The notes under the pieces were generated by a model. That model saw only the letters and a list, made by a program, of their open reading frames with translations, was not told the origin of the DNA and made no database searches. A program made the position numbers and the translations under genes. Below are positions 58,845 through 64,000 of a stretch of DNA of 64,000 nucleotides, in pieces; within the stretch, counting starts at the first letter, position 1; every line of letters starts with the position of its first letter. The stretch covers positions 1,330,286,804 through 1,330,350,803 of the forward strand of contig OY856410.1 in assembly GCA_963693085.1 (NCBI GenBank), in the 5' to 3' direction. The DNA comes from Alisma plantago-aquatica. Taxonomy: Eukaryota > Streptophyta > Magnoliopsida > Alismatales > Alismataceae.

Positions 58845-60120
58845 ACCATAAACCCCTAACAGGGATTTCGCCCCAAAAATCCAAGATACACATAGATGGA
58901 CACTTCTCATGCATGTCATCCTCAATATTACACATGGTTACTTCCACATTATGGTAATGTCACATCTCTCTTATAGAGGTCATGTTTTTCCCTTTTAATT
59001 CATACATATCTTATCATGGGTCAGCACACAAAAAAAACCACATAAGAAGAAATTTGCAAATATTGAACATAGAAACTTGTTGTGCCCCCTGTACAAATCT
59101 AATAGTAACTTTCAAATTTAAATTCTAGCTATTATCCTAAAATTATATCTATTGTATCAACAAACCATCTATCCATGATAGTGGTCTTGCCCAGCTAGCA
59201 CTAGACCATACACAACATTATAGAGTCACTTTTGTTTTTCCTTCCAAACAATAATTATAGGATCATCATCAACTCTCTATCTCTCTCTATATATAAGAGA
59301 GGAATACTTGGAATTTTCATTTAATAAACATTTCCAACCTTCACATATTTCTCATACTATTAAGACATTCTGGATACTAGGATTCATCACCTTGGTATCC
59401 ACCTCATGTGCTATAAGGAACACACATCATTATTTCATCTTGGAAGTCTCAAAACATATAAGAGGAGTCTTCCTAATTATTGGAAGTCTCAAAAGAAAAA
59501 TCATAACAATCTTTATGATCTTGGAACCATAGTCCAAACAACCTTATTCTATAATAAGTTGTCCACCCTCATGTTTACAATGAATGCACACATACCAAGT
59601 GGCAATGATCCACTTGAAAGTTGTTCCCTATAATGGAAAGACACAAAGGGAAACACACTTCCCACATCATAGCCACATTGTTCAAGGGTCACTAGCAAAA
59701 AGATAACCAATTCTATTTTCATTATACAAGTTACAACTTCTTATGTATCATTTTACCCTTTTATTTTGGGTTCCTTTCCATTAGCATTGGAATCATCATG
59801 ATTGACATATCTTATTACTTCTTCCTTGTTGACTATTTATCACACTTGGGTATGTTTTCTTATTTTATTATATTTTTCAATCACTTATCAACATGTAAAT
59901 CATCATATTCCACATTTTCTTCATTAAATAAGGATCGTCTCCCTTAATTTCTTCCACATGCCAAACTGATTTTACATTAACACTTTCTTACACACATAGG
60001 TTGGTCTGAGATTAACTCAGATTCCATCTTATTTCTTTATCATTGTTCTCATTTATCTTCTAATTTTATACTTATCATTGGAGTTCTCTCCATCTATTAT
60101 AACCCCATATTTCTAAATCA
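58845..60120. other. non-coding internal sequence, no recognisable gene
   Basis: AT-rich with CT runs near 59275-59290. It is presumably the 3' untranslated end of the minus-strand element whose LTR is at 54381-58844, cut off by the LTR at 60121. Confidence 0.4.
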
Positions 60121-62061
60121 TGTAATGAGATTTGTAAATCTCCTTTTAAAAGATAAATGAAATCAATGGTTGATTTAATGGTTTGATTTGAATAAATTTC
60201 GTGTATAATAGCCTTGTATGTTTTCTTAGTGGGCCTTATTGGCTATTGAGCCCAATTGGAAGAAAAAGAAAAAGAAAAGGAAAAGGAATCCAATTGGATA
60301 AAGGAATAAACAAGAAAATAGATAAAAGAAGAATAAAGGCTAAGGAATATTTTGCAAGATGGAATTTTGAGATATTAAGGTTCCTTGAGTTCAAGGAACA
60401 CATGATAATAATATAAAGGCTAAGGAAAGAGAAAATATGTGGAAAATATGAATAATTAAGTGTTAACTTGCAACTGAAGAAAAGGACTCGTTTGCTTTAG
60501 ATAATGATCCCAATTTTTTTTACAATGAGAGATAAAATCATAAATGAGGTTACCTTAAAATTTGAGGTAAAAAGGAATTACGAATTGAGAGTTATGGTAT
60601 TTTCAAATTATCCTCAAAATGTTATTTATATTGAAAATAGGAAAAAATGTTTCCTTTTGTTTGAGCACGAAGGATGTCGGCCGTTGGATCTTGATCCAAA
60701 AGGCACCACTCATCGTCAAATTCCCAGTGGGACATGGAATTAGCTCGAGTACAAGGGGGATTTTCCCCTTTGATTTCCGATCAAATTAGTGCATGTGCAC
60801 TCATGGAAGGTGTACCGGTGGGTTCGGGAGAGAGAGATGAAGGTTCTCATATGGGGGCTTCTTTAGGGTTCCTTCAACCATGTCGCTGCCCTAAACCTTG
60901 GGCGATTTGGGCGTTTCATGTAGATGTGTTGAAAGCCAAATAGACCCTCACACGCTCCCTCACACCCTCATGAACCTAGGCGGCTACTTCCCGAGTCCCA
61001 GAACCCTCTCCCTCTCTCGATTGCCCTCTCTCCAGTGTGGATTCCGCCGCGGTGCCGCCATGATTAGAACAACAAGAGAAGAGGAAGGAGACAAGCTACG
61101 TCCATGCGATTGGAGTCCATCGTGGACTTGAGAGGGATCCAATGATCCCAGGACCAGTGTGCATTACTTACTCACATAGTGGATCTAATCGACGCGGAGC
61201 GTCAAATCTGATCAGTGGACCAGCGGTGCACTAATCAAACGACTACGAAATTTTGATAATTCCCTTCTCTAAACGAAATTCTAGTAAAAAGCATTTTCTT
61301 ATAAAAATAATATCTAAGGATAGAAAACTATGATGAGAAAACTTTATACATGATAAAAATAATTTGGTGACCTGATTCTATCTAGTTTTACAAAAGTACA
61401 TTAATTTGGTAGAAAAAGGTATTAAAAGGTAATTAGAAAACCTAATTGAATATAAAGGGTGAATCTTTGTGGATTAATAGGTTAATTTGAAGAGTATTAA
61501 CTTATTGATTATTAAGATAGAGTTTTCATCCATTTTGAATGCAAGGTTGGCTAATTTAGGATTTTAATCTATAAATGAAGGATAATACATATAAAAACCC
61601 TAATTTAGGGTGAAAAAGGATAAAAGCTATGTTTATTTTAGATTAAGCAAATAAGTTACTAAATAATGATCTTAAGTCAGTTAGGAGTATTAAAATGAGA
61701 AATGTAAAGGCTTTATGTAGTTTTTTTGAATTAGGGTTCAAAATATGAAAAGTAGAAACAAAATCCTAATTTCAAAGGAAACCCTAAAATTGGAATAGAA
61801 ATCCTAAGAAATAAGATGAGTTTGGTTAAATCTTGATAAAAGGAAATTTGTATATTTATTTCAAGATTTCTGTGCATAATTGGTTGCTTGGTTGAGATTT
61901 CTCTATTTGATTGATTTTGTCTCAAAATCTGCAATCACAGGTATGTGGTTACGTTTATGATTAACCGCCTTAGTTACACGACGATTCTGGGAGATTTTAT
62001 CGGTTGTTTCAAATAAACTGCATGGATGACTTTTATTTCATGCAACTATAAAGTGACTATG

Positions 62062-62095
<34 letters not shown>

Positions 62096-62816
62096 ACTGG
62101 CTTAGATCCAGATCCTCCTTCGTGGCTTCACAAATGCTAAAAAGGGTAACCTAGAGTAAGGTCTAGGCTATCATGAGTTAGAAATTGTGCTACCCATGTG
62201 TAGTGCCATGAGACTCTATAGCACGCCATGAGTTAAGGAGTGGGCTACCTATGGGTAGTGTCATGTGACTCAACCCTAGAAACTGATTCACTGGTTAGGT
62301 AGGATCATGAGGAGTTTAATGGGGATCTACCATAAGGAAGGTAGCATCCAGGTCCACTGTAGGGATAGCGCAGAGGATAGGGTATGTATGGATCATGCAT
62401 TTATATTTAAAATGTAAAGTTGGTTGTTAAATTGTAATTGACTGTAATATGTTGTTATTAATTACACGATTATTGTTTCCCCCACATACCAGCTTTATGT
62501 TGACCGACGTTTTGTTTGTCGGCATTTTAGGTACAAAGCCAAAAGGACAAATAGTAAATTGTCACATTGTGAATACATGAATTAAAGTGCAAGGAGGATT
62601 AGTTAGACTAGAATTCATATGTGGATAGAAGTTTAGAAATCCAAACATTTCAAAGGTATGCAAAATTTTATTTATTACATCTTTTCAGTATAGTCTGGTA
62701 AACTTTGATAATTGTTAATGGTTAATTGTCGAACCTTTGATCCAGAAAATTGGGATAACAGATCTAACCTCCTGGTCTCCCTTAATTGGGGGTTACTGGA
62801 AGGTGGGGTCATTACA
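60121..62816 (+). repeat. 5' LTR of a Ty3/gypsy element
   Basis: The right end is fixed by the primer site that follows (TCATTACA, then TTTGGTATCAGAGCC). The left end is placed at TGTAATGA, the exact inverse of TCATTACA, giving 2696 bp. The other LTR lies outside the window, so the left edge is not confirmed by a pair. An AT repeat of about 24 bp is at 62070-62095. ORFs near 60504-61131 show no domain. Confidence 0.65.
62070..62095. repeat. (TA)n microsatellite
   Basis: About a dozen uninterrupted TA units inside the LTR. Confidence 0.95.
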
Positions 62817-62818
62817 TT

Positions 62819-62831
62819 TGGTATCAGAGCC
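62819..62831 (+). promoter_or_regulatory. primer-binding site of the gypsy element
   Basis: TGGTATCAGAGCC, initiator tRNA-Met type, two bases after the LTR end. Confidence 0.9.
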
Positions 62832-63282
62832 AAGGTTCCTCAATTAATGATTAATAATTATTAAAATTTACAAACTCTATAGAACCCAAGGGAGTTATTA
62901 GAGGATTATCCAAAAGACAGAGGTTTCTAGAAAAGGATCACGACTGGGGGCTGGAAATATTTTTATCCATACCGCTAGTTGGAATACGAGGACTCTCGAA
63001 TCCGTGTGACTCCCTCGCCAAAGTCTTAGGGTATGATTCGAAAAAAGACACCTTTAGGATTCTCTCATCTTATTCATCCCTTCTCATCACCCATTCTAAT
63101 AAGGATTTTAAGAGTTATGATTTTTTCTCTCTCTTCCTCACCCTCATGTGGTATGGGTAAGTAAGTTAAGAATTAAGGAATCCTCCATCAAATTAATAAA
63201 AGATACATAATAAGATGTCATCGACATAAGTATAATTAGCTTAAAGGTATAGACTAAAGGGTCTATGTGTATGCTTATGCAG
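62832..63282 (+). other. gypsy leader between primer site and gag
   Basis: About 450 bp with no ORF of note, the normal position of the untranslated leader and packaging signal. Confidence 0.6.
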
Positions 63283-64000
63283 ATGGCTTGCGTGAAGACA
63301 GTGGCTGTCCTGGATGCCACCAATGGTAGTGGACCTTCACACAAGGGAAAGGTGTCTTCCGAGAAGAGGAAGAGACCTGAAGAAACCACGCATGAGGTCC
63401 CTAATCATGACCCTATACCCTTCAACAACCTTGATTAAGAAGAAGCCCAAGGGTACGAGGAGAAACATGAGTATGAGGAGGTGGCCCATACGGAAGAGGA
63501 CCAAGCTAGTGGTCCCGAACCAACCATGATGATCCACACCCCTGATGCTTTTTGGATGGAACAACAAAAGAAGCTGACAGAGGCCATTACTGCTTTGGCC
63601 CTCCAAGACTTAGCTAGAGGAAAAAATGGCAAGCCACTTCCTATTCGTCCTCGATTGGGAGCCACCATTTTGGACTTCATCAAGCTGAACATCGAGAAGT
63701 TCTGGGGAGAAGATAAGTCAGAAGTGGTTGATAAGGCAGAAGCTTGGCTGCTGGCAGTCGAGAATGGATTCTACATGCTTGAGGTACAATCGAGCAAGAA
63801 GGTCCTCTTTGTTGCTCATCTCCTGGAAGGAGCAACCAAGATATGGTGGGAGACACACATCATAGGATGAGATCTGACTGAGGAACCCATGGTATGTGTT
63901 GACTTCAAGACAATCTTCACCGCTAGATTCATCCCTGTCTCAGCTACGAAGGAAAAGGAAAGGGAGTTCACCAACATGACTCAAGGAAACTCCTCTGTGG
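63283..64000 (+). pseudogene. Ty3/gypsy gag, 5' part, two in-frame stops, continues past window
   Basis: The frame from ATG 63283 (MACVKTVAVLDATNG) stays in register to the window end but has TAA at 63436 and TGA at 63868. A basic and acidic N-terminal region is followed by TPDAFWMEQQKKL and the retrotrans_gag domain (WLLAVENGFYML, LLEGATKIWWE, FTARFIP). Gag forms the particle that packages element RNA. The degraded copy at 45900-46836 on the other strand is clearly the same family. The stops mean this copy cannot make full gag unless they are read through or are sequence errors. Protease and pol would follow beyond 64000. Confidence 0.85.

Noticed and set aside
60504..61131. Chain of short plus-strand ORFs in three overlapping frames
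   Set aside because: They fall inside the gypsy 5' LTR and share no domain; probably chance openings in a GC-richer patch.

Overview
This window looks like a heterochromatic stretch of a large plant nuclear genome. The plant calls rest on a CACTA element with a TNP2-type transposase, several LTR retrotransposons primed by initiator tRNA-Met (TGGTATCAGAGC sites), and Athila-like, copia and Ty3/gypsy coding remnants. I find no ordinary host gene, rRNA, tRNA or CRISPR. All of it can be read as transposons, many nested. The species cannot be named from the sequence alone.

Layout. 681-7927 (+): decayed Athila-like gypsy derivative (gag C-terminus and protease, pol deleted, accessory ORF with 11 premature stops, then an LTR followed by a primer-binding site). 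7928-24808: LTR-like sequence split by copia-1 (10736-23140, +). Copia-1 is itself split, 28 bp before its 3' LTR, by an intact-looking CACTA element (14144-21703, TSD TGT) with a 1082-aa transposase, a possible B3-fold second protein, a small two-exon gene and two ~100-bp-arm hairpins. 25480-41277 (-): gypsy element with ~3-kb LTRs, almost no coding sequence and a perfect TSD (TGCAT). It contains copia-2 (29366-37116, -, TSD ATAAC), a young relative of copia-1 that carries an extra intact accessory ORF. 43480-46840 (-): ruined gypsy gag-RT-RNaseH. 52560-53845 (+): ruined gag of another gypsy lineage. 54381-58844: large LTR. 60121-64000 (+): 5' end of a gypsy element of the same family as 43-47 kb, running off the window.

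Most interesting pattern. Two unrelated retrotransposon families (Athila-like gypsy and copia) show the same arrangement: an array of short CpG-rich inverted repeats, then 18-25 bp later a TATAAAA(A)GGGG box, then a sense accessory ORF with the same kind of domain order. The same arrays lie in the LTRs of both families; in copia they sit at a fixed distance upstream of the LTR TATA box. Copia-1 lacks exactly the ~2.9-kb block that holds this cassette in copia-2. A testable reading is a transferable accessory cassette with its own promoter, whose arrays may be binding sites for an element or host protein. No function has been shown.
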